Source: Ottelia alismoides (lineage: Eukaryota > Streptophyta > Magnoliopsida > Alismatales > Hydrocharitaceae). From it: a DNA stretch of 64,000 nucleotides. Of the stretch, positions 1 through 10,892 are shown in pieces (position 1 is the first letter of the stretch; every line of letters begins with the position of its first letter). The DNA lies in NCBI GenBank assembly GCA_037367405.1, contig JAZKJV010005536.1, positions 1 through 64,000 on the forward strand. The letters run 5' to 3'. The notes beneath the pieces are model-generated. The model made no database searches and was not told where the DNA came from. It saw nothing but the letters and a program-made list of their open reading frames with translations. A program made the position numbers and the translations under genes.

Positions 1-2198
1 TTTCTTGATTGAATGGTGTTGAGGGGCATTGCAAGAACAACCAAGAACAACTCCACCGGTGAACTTTGATCCTTCATTTCTCTTTTCTCTTGTGGTGGAA
101 TGCATCTCTGACAAGCCCATCAGGGAGCTGAGCGTACTCCGCGTGCAACAACGGGGTCCAACGAAGCGAGAGGGCTCTCGGTGCTCCAGCGAAATCGAAG
201 CATTTGGAGACACTCCAGATGGTCATCAAGGTCCCAGACACATGCTCAGGCCTGTGAGTTAGCACCAAAACATTCCGGGGTACAAGGGCTATCTCTTCGA
301 CCCAAGGATTGATCGAAATGAAGGGGGTAGTGGAATGGATGGGGGGCTTCGGTTCTAGGTGGTAGAGGAAGCTCCACAGTCCTTCAATTTGGGCTTAATC
401 GAGAGGGATTTTGTGGGAGGATTGTGAAGAAAGTGTGGGGAATTGAAATGGGGTGAGCGGGTGGGTTGATTACGATTGGATCATGTTGAAATTGACCTGG
501 AGCTCGAGTCCGGGTGAAATAGGGATTTCACTATTAAACCTACTCCAAAGACTTAATTACAAATATAAATGATTAAACGAAATTTAAGGATGATAAAGTA
601 CCTAAGAAGTGAAGGAAAAAGGGATCAGTAGAGCCAGGGGGCTCCGAGCAGAAACTACTAGAGGAGCTCTGGCAGTAGGGTGGATGCGTCTTCGTCTTCG
701 CCTCTCCTCATTTATAGACACCTGCCATGCCCTGCTGTCACCACGACGAAGCCTTTAGGGATGATTTGAGGGGCTAAAGAACAAGCGAGAGCGACCAAAA
801 AGTAAAAGAGGAATTTGGGGTCTATTTATAGACGAGTTTTGAGCAAGTTTCGAGGATCGATGCATAGAGATGGTTGGTGGTAGGTGGAGATTCAAGGATG
901 GATGTGGATGAGGGATGAAATAGCTACAGGAAGGGGGAGGACTCGAGGGTAATTAATGAAGAATGAGGGCATTATAATTCGACGAAGTAGGTGCCTCAGG
1001 ACTTCTGACAGAAGTCATGGTGGTCCACCAAGGGCCAACAAGGAAATTCAAGGTAAAAATGCCTTGGAAAATGAATAATAAATTGTAATTAATTTTATTA
1101 TTTTTAGGTTATAAAATAAAGAGTGTTTTTAATTTTTTGTAGTATTATTTTTATTTATTTTTTCGAGGTGTATTATTGTAAGTTAATTTTTAGGGTTTTA
1201 TTCATAGGTATATTTACCTATATTTTGATATTTTTTTATTTTGTAACTTTGACTTTATTATTTTATTTTGTTATTTTATATAGTTGCAACTTATTTTTAT
1301 ATACATAAATATATTTTTATGATATAATATATACACTTAAATAAATGTTGGGATATATTATATAGGTATAGCTATTGTATTTTCAACTATGTATTTTATA
1401 TTCATATTTTATTTTAATGTTTTATTTATGGTTTTAGTTTACTTTTAATATATACATATGATATAAATAATATTTACAAATTTTTAAAAATTTAAAATTA
1501 TAAAAATAATTAAGAATAGATAAAATAAATATTTTATTCAGGTGTATTGTACAATAGGGGTCCAAAACCTAACTTTCACATAGTAACTCCTAAAAATATG
1601 AAACCACCTTTATTAAATATCTTATCAATTGTCATACACAATTAAAGTGATTTTGATAATTTTGAGTTTTTATTTGGGAGATATAGGTCTGTGAAGTTTG
1701 GATTCTAAGATTTTATTCTGTGTATAAAATGTATATTGTATAATATTTTTATATGAAATAAATTTTGTATTTTTCTATACATTCTTAGCTACTATTTTCA
1801 TGTACAAATTTTTCTTTATTTGAGATGTAAATAGTAAAAAAATAAAATAGGTCCCAAAAAGTAATTATTAGCCTATATTGTAGAGTGAACCCACTATGGT
1901 TTCTATACAATTAGCCCCCTATCTCCCCCTACTTCATTACTTGTCGACTAAGTCATCATAATGACTAAGTATCGGGGGCTAGGTTCACTTCAGTGTCCTT
2001 GACACTTAGCTCCTTTTCTTTTCTTTCCTTCATTTTTTTTATTTTAGCAATAAATGCAAGAAATGTATTGTATTTTATAGTGTTTTTTGTACAAAGAAAT
2101 GAATGTTTATTTTGATAATTTAATGATATATTCATGCATTCAGCTAGGGTTTAAAGGCCAAAATAAAAAAATAAACGTGATGAAATGGAGATTCGTCA
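1..2198 (-). mobile_element. Athila LTR G5, partial (minus strand)
   Basis: Read on the minus strand, an LTR starts at 2198 with TGACGAATCTCC and runs off the left edge. The AT-rich part (about 1080-2198) matches the U3 starts of the G4 LTR (43020-44238) and the G2 LTR (48720-49834), sharing for example GTGTATTGTACAAT and GAAACCACCTT with G2. The part from 1 to about 1080 is GC-richer, as in the promoter regions of the other Athila LTRs. No polypurine tract stands in front of it; the preceding sequence (2199-2598) looks like the U5 side of the interrupted G4 LTR. It is therefore a 5' LTR or a solo LTR, and the other end is outside the window. Short ORFs at 29-268 are not supported as genes. 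Confidence 0.75.
710..831 (-). promoter_or_regulatory. Two TATA-like boxes in G5 LTR
   Basis: On the minus strand, TCTATAAAT occurs at 710-718 and CTATAAATA at 823-831, both in the GC-richer section where the TATA boxes of the other Athila LTRs lie. One of them probably sets the start of transcription toward the left edge. Position and motif are the only evidence. Confidence 0.45.
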
Positions 2199-2598
2199 GA
2201 TAGATGACATAAAAAATCTCAAGCAATAGGCTCAAAAATAACATACAAAAAGAACTCAAAATGAAGTGATTTATGACAAGTCAAAACTCGAAAATAAATC
2301 GTCAAAAATACGTGAGAAATAGTAAAATATCCTTGCTAGAGTAGTTAGCGAACTACCCTTAAAAATGAAGAAGAAATAATGTCTGGAGTAGGTCCAAAAT
2401 CCCAAAATGTACAGGGGTACAACTGCAAGAGAAAGATAAAGAAGTCTACAAAGTCTCTTAATTAGGTCCCTAGTAAGAGATCTAAAAGTATGAAAATATG
2501 TTCTATTTTGCACTTAGGTCCCCACATGAGAACCTAAACATAAATAACAAAAAGTAGCACTATGGCCTGGACATACTGAAATTGATGGAACTCGTTGT
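2199..2598 (-). mobile_element. G4 Athila 3' LTR, piece 3 (U5 side)
   Basis: These 400 bases lie between the start of the G5 LTR and the start of the copia element C1. On the minus strand they follow the 31298-31559 piece if C1 is removed (flanks GTTGT and GCTGT). They contain repeated phrases such as GGGGACCTAAGTGCAAAA, like the region after the promoter in other Athila LTRs. The rest of the LTR would be to the left of G5. The assignment is inferred from position and weak resemblance. The minus-strand ORF at 2271-2513 is not supported. Confidence 0.6.
2594..2598. repeat. C1 target duplication, left copy
   Basis: GTTGT immediately precedes the TGTTGGAC start of the C1 5' LTR. The copy after the 3' LTR at 31298-31302 is GCTGT, one mismatch. 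A 5-bp duplication is usual for copia elements. Confidence 0.7.
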
Positions 2599-3309
2599 TG
2601 TTGGACATGTGAGCCCATGATGAGCCATTAGGAATAAATGTTATTGCAATTCACTCCTTATTCTGAAATGAAGAATAACTAATTTGCATAATAGGTTCCA
2701 TATGTACAGTGGCAGTCTTAATGATGAAACAACTGTTGATTCAAATGTTGAATCATAGATGTTGGTGTTTGGATGATATCGAAAGAGTTAGACCGAGGAC
2801 TCATCAAGAACCATCAAATGATTGTTAGGAAAGTATCTCTAGCTTGAGAAGGAAATGATAATCCTTCTCTAAAGGATGATTTCTGACCAAACTCTTGATG
2901 CGGGTCCTCTACATAGGAATAGATATTATGAGGTGTTAGATAAGTTAGGTCAAAGAGTTGACTTAGTGAGATAGAGATGACCAAGACCTATGTCATATAC
3001 TATCACAATATAGGCACACATCCTATGACCAGAGATAGATGTGTTACTATATGTTTGTGTATGCACAATTTGTAGACAGTTTGATGACCTACATATTCAA
3101 TGTGTATACACCGATGAGCTGGTGTGCATACAAGGGCATATGAGTAATACGGTCTCTTAAAGGGATCAAACATGTTCATTACTGAACATGAAGACATGAG
3201 CTCTCTCATGAGATATTAGGATCAAATTCTGTGCACGGTCATCTCGCTTCAGAAGCTTGATTGAATTTGAAGGTTTGATATATAGTTTTGGAAAGTATAT
3301 GATCGATAT
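2599..3309 (+). repeat. C1 5' LTR, first part (before G1)
   Basis: This part matches the start of the 3' LTR from 28806 (GTGAGCCCATGATGAGCCAT, then GTTGATTCAAATGTTGAATC at about 2737) and the C2 LTRs on the other strand. It ends with TATATGATCGATAT, where the G1 element is inserted. The sequence resumes at 20379. The minus ORF at 3003-3209 is a chance ORF within the LTR. Confidence 0.88.
3305..3309. repeat. G1 target duplication, left copy
   Basis: GATAT precedes the G1 LTR; GATAC follows the other end at 20379-20383. In the uninterrupted copia LTRs the corresponding bases read GATAC, so the left copy has probably changed by one base. This supports a normal integrase-mediated insertion of G1 into the C1 LTR. 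Confidence 0.72.
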
Positions 3310-4380
3310 CGATGAATCTGTGATTCATCACCCTTTCAGTTGAAAATAGAGCCTTGTTCCCGAGTATTTAGCAGCATGTTTCCCTTTATCTTGCATAAAT
3401 AGCATTCATGCATCAATCCACAATACATGCATTTTAGCATTCATAGTTGCATTAAATAATAAGCCAATTCATTATAAAATCCACTTGTAAAATATCCACC
3501 AATAATTCACCTAATTAGCTGTATTTTTATCCCCTCTAAAAATCAAATAATACCTTCCTTACATTGTGTATATTATTAGTTAATAATATACAGAAGTAGG
3601 CCAAAAATCCATATCTTGTAAAATACCCAATAAAGCCCCAAACCCCCTGGACCTTAGAATGCCAATATCCCTCTTTTACAAACTCTGAATTAGGTGTACT
3701 CACCTTCAGATTAATACACATCCAGAGACCTTTAAAAGGAGACTAATTTCATTCAATTCGGAGCTCGTATGCAAACCTGGGTTTTTGGGCCCCCTTGTAT
3801 ACTACATATATGCATATTTGTACTCTTGTATTTTTGTATCATATTTGACCTCATCTCTATTTTGGTAAACATGAAACTTGTAGATCTCATCAAGATCTAC
3901 AACTTTCATGTTTTGAGTTTTTTCCAAATTTGGCCTGCTTCTCTCTCTAACATCACTTTCTTTCTCAGCCACTCAGAGCAGGCCACGTAGCGCTCTCGTG
4001 TTGAGCCACGTGGCCCGACCCCTTTGACCTATCCGCCAGCGCCCCTGACCGTTGTATCTCTTCTTGATCCAACAGTCCAATAATCTACACACGTACCCTT
4101 TGTTCCCCACCGTCTGTTCATGCCCATCTCACGTCTGCACCGTCCGCTAGCACTTCGCCCAGAGTAGGCCATGTGGCGCTTTGTGCACCATCCGATCTCG
4201 TTGTTGGCGCCTTGATCTTCACCGTTCATCATTGCAACGATTTTTAGCTTCCTGATCGAACCTCTGATTTCATATGGACCTTCCCTTCGTGCTTTGCCCT
4301 TAGCATGCCACGTGACACGCCCAATGCCCTTGATCTCGCTCCGCCGATCTGATCCTCACCCTCCGCTTCTGCCCCTCTCT

Positions 4381-4409
4381 TGACCGTTGGATCACCCGAT
4401 CCAACGGTT
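4381..4409. promoter_or_regulatory. Paired MSA-like MYB3R sites
   Basis: The minus strand at 4381-4391 reads TCCAACGGTCA, an exact match to the mitosis-specific activator consensus YCYAACGGYYA. The plus strand at 4399-4409 reads TCCAACGGTTG, 10 of 11. Together they form an 11-bp inverted repeat with a 4-base spacer (4383-4408), about 240-270 bp upstream of the TATA box. Further exact matches are at 5605-5615 (+) and 5709-5719 (-), and in the 3' LTR at 17448-17458 (-) and 18991-19001 (+). Function is inferred from the motif alone. Confidence 0.45.
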
Positions 4410-4650
4410 GATACTTCGTTGTCTATCTCCCGCACACCCTGCGCCCCACGTCTTCCACAGTGCGCAAAGGGCCGCCCCCTTACTATTTTGGCCGCCACGC
4501 CGACCACCATCTCCGCCTCCTGGCACCACCACTACACAGCCCACTCTTCCCTCATACTCGCCAATCCCCTCGTTCGCCACGAACGCCCTCAACCTCGCTC
4601 CACGATGCCCACCAACCCCAAATCCTCGCTACCTATGCTATCACCTTCAT

Positions 4651-4660
4651 CCTATAAATA
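4651..4660 (+). promoter_or_regulatory. TATA box of G1 5' LTR
   Basis: CCTATAAATA stands in a GC-rich block and is identical in the 3' LTR (from 18040). It is the best candidate for the promoter of the G1 genomic RNA. Confidence 0.65.
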
Positions 4661-7021
4661 CATCGCCTCCGTCCACCTTCACTCCTATCCGCCATCACGA
4701 AGAGAATCCCCAAGCTCCAATCTTCATCTTGGTGACAACAATTTGAGGAAACGTCAAGCGAAGATTGAGATCCACCTCTGACAAGATCCACGGTCCTCCA
4801 CTGCCATGTCGCAGCTCCTCCGCGAGATGCACGAGCTCAGGACCGCCTACCGTCCTTCGAGCGACGACCAGGAGCACTTCATTATGCTCCATTCCCCTAG
4901 GTAGACTCATCCATATCCCTTCCTATCTTCTTCTTATTTTTTTACTTTTTCTTCCATTTTATTCACCGTCCACATCCCTCTTCACGCTCCGCCAACCATC
5001 CTCCGAGCTCCGTGAGGGAGCTCTGATCTTCGTGCCATACTCCATTCACGCCGACGACACACTCCACTTCTCGTCGACGCCAGCTCTGCCACCTTGGCGG
5101 AGCTCAATCACTGGACCCCCACTTCATCGATAAGGCCTCGCACCTCACTCCCGATCACTCCACGTACATGTTGCATGCCTCGGCTATACTACTAACACCC
5201 TGCAGGTGCATCTACTTCGACTAGCCGGAACTTCATCGGAGCTGCCCTCAAGCTTCTCTGCCACCGCTCCCCAGAGCCGCTCAGCGGCTCTTGAGACTGC
5301 CGGAGGATCCCTGACGCCTCCACGAGTCTTCCCAGCTAATTGGGAGCCTCCGGCGAGCTTCAACGTTGACTAGAGGAGGAGACTGAGCTCGAGACCCTTC
5401 GCCGGAGCATAGCCCTCTCCGCCGCAGGAGGCGGCGGGCCAGGTAGAGAAGACGAGCAACAAACGTTTGATAGCCTTGATCAGATGGTCCTAAGCGAGCA
5501 ACATCGCCCACGTCCCACAGTAGTAGGATCAGGCAGATCCTACGCATCTGCTTGAGCCACGTCATCGCTTCCCCGCGTTCCAGATACCATTGGATCAATC
5601 TAGATCCAACGGTCATTGATCGTCCACGCCATCGTCTCAGGAGCCAACTACCGCCGTTGATTTTCATTAGATCTAACAGATCTAAACACGCCACGTGCCA
5701 GTAGCCAGTAACCGTTGGATCTTCATTTCATCCACGGTCCACGTAGAGCCACGTCGCCCGATCCGAGCCTCTTCCCCGACCACCAGGCTCGGATCCACCA
5801 AAGCTATCCCGAGCCGAGTACGAGCCTCCAGAGCCAACCGAACTTCGATCCGAGCCTCCGAAGACCACCGAGCCTGGGACCCCCATGTGATCTGCATGTG
5901 CAGCCTGGGTAATTTGCAGCGAGGCCCTGGAGGTTTTCATATTTGCATTTTAGTCCCTGCCAGGAGACCCCACGTAAGGAGCACGTGTTCTGTGGGAAAT
6001 TTGCATCCACCCCCTCAACATTATAGGTAATTGCATATTGGTCCCTGTCAGCACGTTTTATTTTTATCAATTTTCTTTCTGTAATTACATTTATACCCAT
6101 ATCTTTGCACGCATATTTAGGCATTCATTTTAAATAATTTTTCAAGTTTGAAAATTGCATGGTGTAGCTTTCTTTGTCATTTTTCATATGTGACACTTGG
6201 CACATTTTTGTATGAACAATGGATTTTATTATTAATTAATTGGTGGAATCTTGTTATATTTTGCCCATTCATGCCTTTTAATTTGTAGAAATTTCGCTGT
6301 GATTCTAAAAATCACCAAAAAATCACATTAAACCTAGGATAATTAAGTTTACATTATATAAAAAATTCATCTCATTTGCACGCACCTCGAGGCCTGAGTA
6401 AATCATTTAGTGATTTCCTTAATTTATTTTTAATAGGTCCATTTCACATAGAAATTTAGGTTTATTAATTTTCCTGGATTCCTCACCTTTAGATCTATCT
6501 AGAATAATTTTTATTTCTAAAAATACTGTGATTTGGTTTTTATTAAAATTAATTTAGTCAAAATCACCTTGCTTCCATTTTTAATTCACAGTAAATTCAT
6601 TTTGTGTCAGAAAAATCCAAAAAAAATAGAGTAGCTTAATTTCACTGCATTTCATCATCTAGCCAAGTTTCATAATTTTAGGAATTTAGTTGACCATATT
6701 TCTGAATTAACTCGTAAACTGGTCTGATTGTACATGTGTTTTTTTCCTTCTTGCATAAAATTGTTGAAAAAGACCAAAAACTTATCCCCTGAAGATCAAA
6801 CCTTGGAACATGCTTAAAATCTACCTAAGGAGACACCTGTCTCCCTGAGTTCGACCTTGGGCTTGCCTAAGTAAAAAAAATTTTGCTGCGCGAAATTAAT
6901 TTGCTTTAAATTGAAAGTGGCTTTTGTATAGCTCTTATTATCCGACTGCAACGAACGACAACACATTAATTAAACCACTAATTTGATTAAATTAAAAAGG
7001 GTAGTAAATAATCGATCAAAA

Positions 7022-7039
7022 TGGCAACGTTACCGGGGA
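7022..7039 (+). other. G1 primer binding site (tRNA-Asp type)
   Basis: TGGCAACGTTACCGGGGA follows the 5' LTR after three bases. It differs at a few positions from TGGCGCCGTTGCCGGGGA, the site complementary to the 3' end of tRNA-Asp that is usual in Athila elements. The differences (GC to AA, G to A) look like decay. Confidence 0.85.
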
Positions 7040-8404
7040 GGCACGGCTTAGGTTAATTTACAGTTAGTTTCTGTGTGTTTAATTTTCTATCCCCGGGTAG
7101 TATGACCCTTGTGAATAACTTTCTGACTTTTAATTTTTGTATTTTTGTATCGTTCTCTATCTGACCTCAATTTGTTTCTGTGCGAGGAATGCGAGGAGTC
7201 GAAGATGCTTCGAGGAACCTGCATTTTAATTTGTTTGAGTGACTAGAGAGGACTTGTATTATTATTTCTTTATTTTCGCATTATTTCCAACGGTTCTCGT
7301 TTGGTTTCTCGCGTGTGTAAACATAGCAGAACTTTGTCCCCATGTGCTGTGTGGATTGAATTTGTAGACTAAGCTTGCACTAGCGGCTCCTCGAGCCACT
7401 CTAGGAATTGCTTGTGCTCGTAAATCTTTAGGACCACACAATACACGTAAAAGATGCACTTAGACCGCAGATCTAGTCAAATCAACATGTGCTTCACTCA
7501 CTAATAGAACTGCTTGTCTAGGAGCGGATTTTGTCGTCTGCATTTGCATGTAGTGTAAAAAGATTTCAATTCTGTTTTTCATCCTGCATAAAAGTGAAGG
7601 GATCATTGTAAGTATTCTTCACTCGGCATGAGCATCATTATTTTTCGTGCATCGGCTTTTCTCGATTTCTCTCTCTTGGTTTTCCAACTTATGTTAAAGG
7701 AAATTGGGACTGGACGATAGGCATGCTGTGTGGATTGGATTAACAAGTGATAACTTAACTTAAAACTGGGACTGCTAACATTATTGACCAAAAAAATAAA
7801 ATTAGAAAATCTGCTTGCGGGAGACTAATCCCCGACCTTGTTTTCAAGCTGAGTAAGGTTACTTGAGAGTGTGTGAACACCTTAAGGCAGAGCCCAAATC
7901 CCCACCTTCCATATGATGTTCCGACTAATCCTAGAGAATATCACAAGTTGAATTATTCAGGTTCACGGACTAGTACCAAGTAGCCTCTGCCTCTCTCAGG
8001 TAGATAGTGGCAAAATTGCGGTACTTCGCGACAAGTTGCCAGTAACCCCTCGGGGTGAAGTTCCGGCCTTTTCAGCCTCCGCCTGCTTGCAGGTAGATAG
8101 GGACAGGTCTTTGAATCCATCAACTTGGGATAGGAAAGATGAAAGGAAGGACCGATGGTATCTTAGGCAACATGTTAAACAGGGAAGACGCATCCGTCTC
8201 TGAGCTGACTTCCCTATAGGCCGTATAACTCCTTGCTATCTTCCTTGAAAATCACACTTTAAATAAACAAGATTAATTGGACTCAGTTTTGAGTCCTTCA
8301 CTATGTTGAGTGTGAATCCAGGGTTTTGGATTGAATTGCTTACTTCAGGTAGGAGTCCAATCCTATCTTCACTTAGAACACCCGATTCTTCTCGCCAAAC
8401 CAAG
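7040..8404 (+). other. G1 untranslated leader
   Basis: This stretch holds no convincing ORF. Several blocks match the G3 leader although the two elements are otherwise diverged: CTCGCGTGTGTAAA near 7307 (G3 near 59318), CTAATAGAACT near 7501, ATCATTGTAAGT at 7602-7613 (G3 at 59638-59648), GTGCATCGGCTTT near 7648 and AAAGGAAATTGGGACTGGAC near 7696 (G3 near 59730). GTAAGT at 7608-7613 is a perfect plant 5' splice site, and TTGCTTACTTCAG ending at 8349 is a possible acceptor. Packaging or splicing roles are inferred. Confidence 0.6.
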
Positions 8405-10288
8405 ATGAGTGACTGGGGGGATATCAACTCCTTATTCGCCAATTTCTCTCTGAGCCCCCCACGAAACTCCTCTTCACCAGCCCAAGCACAACTTGGACCA
8501 CCCAAAACTCATAACCCTCTTGAGTTCTGGATCCCTCACACCCAGGGTGGTTACTCTGAAACCAACCCTTTCCTCTCCTCTGAACTTACCGAGGAAGACC
8601 ATCGCCTCAGTAAAAATCTCTTCCTTGATTTAACCTCTAACCCAGACCATGTTTCATACCCAGTACTAGAGGACAAGATGCCACCTAAGCAGCCACCGGA
8701 TGAGGACCTATTGCGACAAATCCTTAATCACCTCACCACAGCCGAACAACAGAATGCGGATCTTACAGCAGGAATGGTACAGATCATTGCGGCTGGAGGA
8801 ATCGACCGACCAATGGTTTATGCCTATAATCCAGCAGAAAATGAGATGCACAGTTGGTTAGCACCAGCGGTTCCCCCCGAAGCATTTGAGCTCAAGCCCC
8901 ACTTCCTTAGCCTGCTATCGAAGTCTAACGGAAATGCCAATGAAGAACTATATGCCTTCCTCAGAGACTTTGAGCTTGTTTGCAACAACCTTAGTCATCC
9001 TAGGGTTGGGCAGGATTACATTCGGCTGAAGGCCACCCCATTTGCCTTAGGAGATAAGGTAGCACATTGGTTTAAAAAGCTTGGGGTGATATGCACAACC
9101 TAGATGCAGTTCAAGGACCTTTTCCTGAAAAAGTTCTATCCCCTCAGTAGGACTAATCAAATGAGAACAATGATCGCAAGTTTTTCCTAGGGACCCAGTG
9201 AACCATTCCATGAAGCCTGGGATAGGTTTAATGACCTAATTCAGAAATGTCCCTGCCATGGCATTTCTAAGGCGATCTTAGTCCAGACCTTGTTCTGTGG
9301 CGTGACCCCGGAGATGCAGGGGTTAGTCAGTGCCTCCTATGGAGGAAGCTTTCTAAACAAGAATGATAATTTTGTATGGAAGATACTAGAGCAGATGGCA
9401 GAAACAGGCAGGTCGCAGGCCACCAGGGCCTATCAGTTGTCTCCATCAATTCTATCTAACGAGACAACTAGGAGGACTGTAGTGGATCTGACAGAGGACC
9501 TCATTCCCAGCATGGGGATGATAGCTGACAAGTTAACCATGGTCAAGCAGATCCACAAGAGGGTCATTGACCTTGAGTCTCTCTCGCGTTTGCTAAAGCA
9601 AGTGGAGGAACTTACTGAAAGGGTAGCTAAGATATAGCTACCAGCCCCTTCTGCACCGCCTATGCCTGTACACTAAGTCCATCTTGTACAGGAACAAGCA
9701 TCGGAGCCTCAGAGTGGCTGGGTAGAGGAGCAAACTTACACCCAACAGGACAAGCATGCACCCCCACAAGTGGAAACTGGATACGAGGAGCCTCCACAGG
9801 TGTTCGAAATCAACGGGCTGTGGTACAACCATGACCCCGTCTACAGACAGTCAGGGATGGGGAACGGTCAGCCTCACCGACTTTCCCCAGCTTACCAGGA
9901 AACAAGCTATGTCCTTGCACCGCGCTTTGTTTAGTCCAGGCCCGAACGAGGGTACCGGACTCAGCAGCACCAGCAGCAACGCATGTTCTACTCAGGCTAG
10001 CAGGGCCTGTCACCGTCCCATCAGCAGCAGCAGTATCGGCATGGCCAGCAGGGCCAGTACAGAACCTCATTCGCAAGTCAGCATCAGCCAGCCCAACCCA
10101 CTGAATTGGAGTCCCTCACCTTGGTGATCCAAACCATGTCTGATAGGGTCCAACAGATCCAGAATGACTATCTGGATATGAGAACCAATCTGAATCGTGT
10201 TTCTCGTACCCAGGATCAACAAATGCCTCCAAGGACCCCAATTCCCGCTGAGGTTCAGGCCAACCCAAACAACTTAACTCAAGGCTAG
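8405..10288 (+). pseudogene. gag: Athila gag (capsid/nucleocapsid), broken
   Basis: This frame encodes the Athila capsid: FELKPHFLSLLSK, YAFLRDFELVCNNLSHPRV, DYIRLKATPFALGDKVAHWF and, after a stop at about 9101, MQFKDLFLKKFYPLSRTNQM, FHEAWDRFNDLIQKCPCHG and FVWKILEQMAETGRSQATRA. The capsid would coat genomic RNA in a cytoplasmic particle. I take ATG 8405 (MSDWGDINSLF) as start because it opens the Athila-like region; an upstream in-frame ATG at 8303 is possible. In-frame stops at about 9101 and 9188 and several after 9637 fit C-to-T changes (CAG or TGG to TAG). From 9640 to 10280 the frame is rich in Gln and Pro, as in the C-terminal tail of gag. I see no clear zinc knuckle. Confidence 0.85.
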
Positions 10289-10892
10289 AACAGACCTCAT
10301 GATCAGTATACTTATTAGATAATTCTTTATCTGAACATGAGATCCTTTTGTATGATAATGTAAACCATATGTCTCTCAGGAGTGGAAGGACCATGATCGT
10401 ACCTGATCGGGCATGGGCACCGAAGGAAGAAGCCACCAAGTCTCTACTTGAGGAGAACTTGGAGGCATAAGAGGAGCAGCACCACCATCACCACCACCGG
10501 CAGAAGAAGAGGACTTCTGGGTCCTTGAAGAAGCAAAGATCGTGCATCAGCATAGAGTCCACCGAAATCGATGAAGTTCCCGTACCTCTATCTGAGGAGG
10601 ATCGTCCAGTAGTCGCGGAAGACGCATCACCGGTTTCACAGCAACATTTTTCTTTTAGTCAGAGTCAGAGTCCGAGTCTGTTTCAGAGTTCGAGTCTTGT
10701 ACAGAACTCAGTTCCCGCATTGAATGAAAACATTTCAGTTTCAGAATCTGAGTTGGAGTCAATAATCCCTTTCCCCCGAGCTCTCAAGGGTAGAAAGAAG
10801 AAAATTAAAAAAATCAAAAAGATGACCCTAAGATGGCAGAGTTTTGTAACAAACATATCAAGGTCACAATCCCCTTTGACAAGTACGTGTAA
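10289..10892 (+). pseudogene. gag-protease linker of G1, frame-shifted
   Basis: The reading continues in another frame from about 10287: SLSEHEILLYDNVNH, MSLRSGRTM (the Athila motif before protease) and a His run near 10480. Then come a Ser/Gln-rich segment and IPFPRALKGRKKK (near 10770), the lysine-rich stretch that usually stands before the protease. A frame change near 10800-10890 joins it to the protease frame. It once linked gag and pol in one polyprotein. The frame change may be decay or a programmed shift; the stops nearby favour decay. Confidence 0.7.

Larger units (their letters stand above)
4005..5987. promoter_or_regulatory. Four G-box (CACGTG) sites in G1 5' LTR
   Basis: CACGTG occurs at 4008-4013 (inside the palindrome GCCACGTGGC, 4005-4014), 4309-4314, 5692-5697 and 5982-5987. 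G-boxes bind bZIP and bHLH factors in plants. The first is kept in the 3' LTR at 17407-17416. Two lie upstream of the TATA box at 4652 and two downstream. Regulation by stress or light factors would be inference. Confidence 0.5.
3310..7018 (+). repeat. G1 5' LTR
   Basis: It starts with (C/T)GATGAATC and ends with CGATCA, two bases before an A and the primer site. The first base is C where the 3' LTR has T. It has an AT-rich start, a GC-rich promoter block (about 3990-5950) and an AT-rich R/U5 part (about 5950-7018) with repeated TTTGCA...CCC phrases. It is 3709 bp long. Overlapping ORFs of 60-137 codons in the GC-rich block (4029-6124) recur in other frames in the 3' LTR and have no recognisable domain, so I do not call them genes. 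Confidence 0.92.

Noticed and set aside
4380..4781. ORFs of 119-133 codons in the G1 LTR (and 119-157 codons at 17709-18182) as genes
   Set aside because: They lie across the TATA box in the GC-rich part of the LTR, overlap each other in two frames and differ in frame between the two LTRs.
5281..5694. 137-codon minus-strand ORF in the G1 LTR
   Set aside because: Not kept in the other LTR (only 83 codons at 18829-19080, with many changes), no domain, antisense to the LTR transcript.
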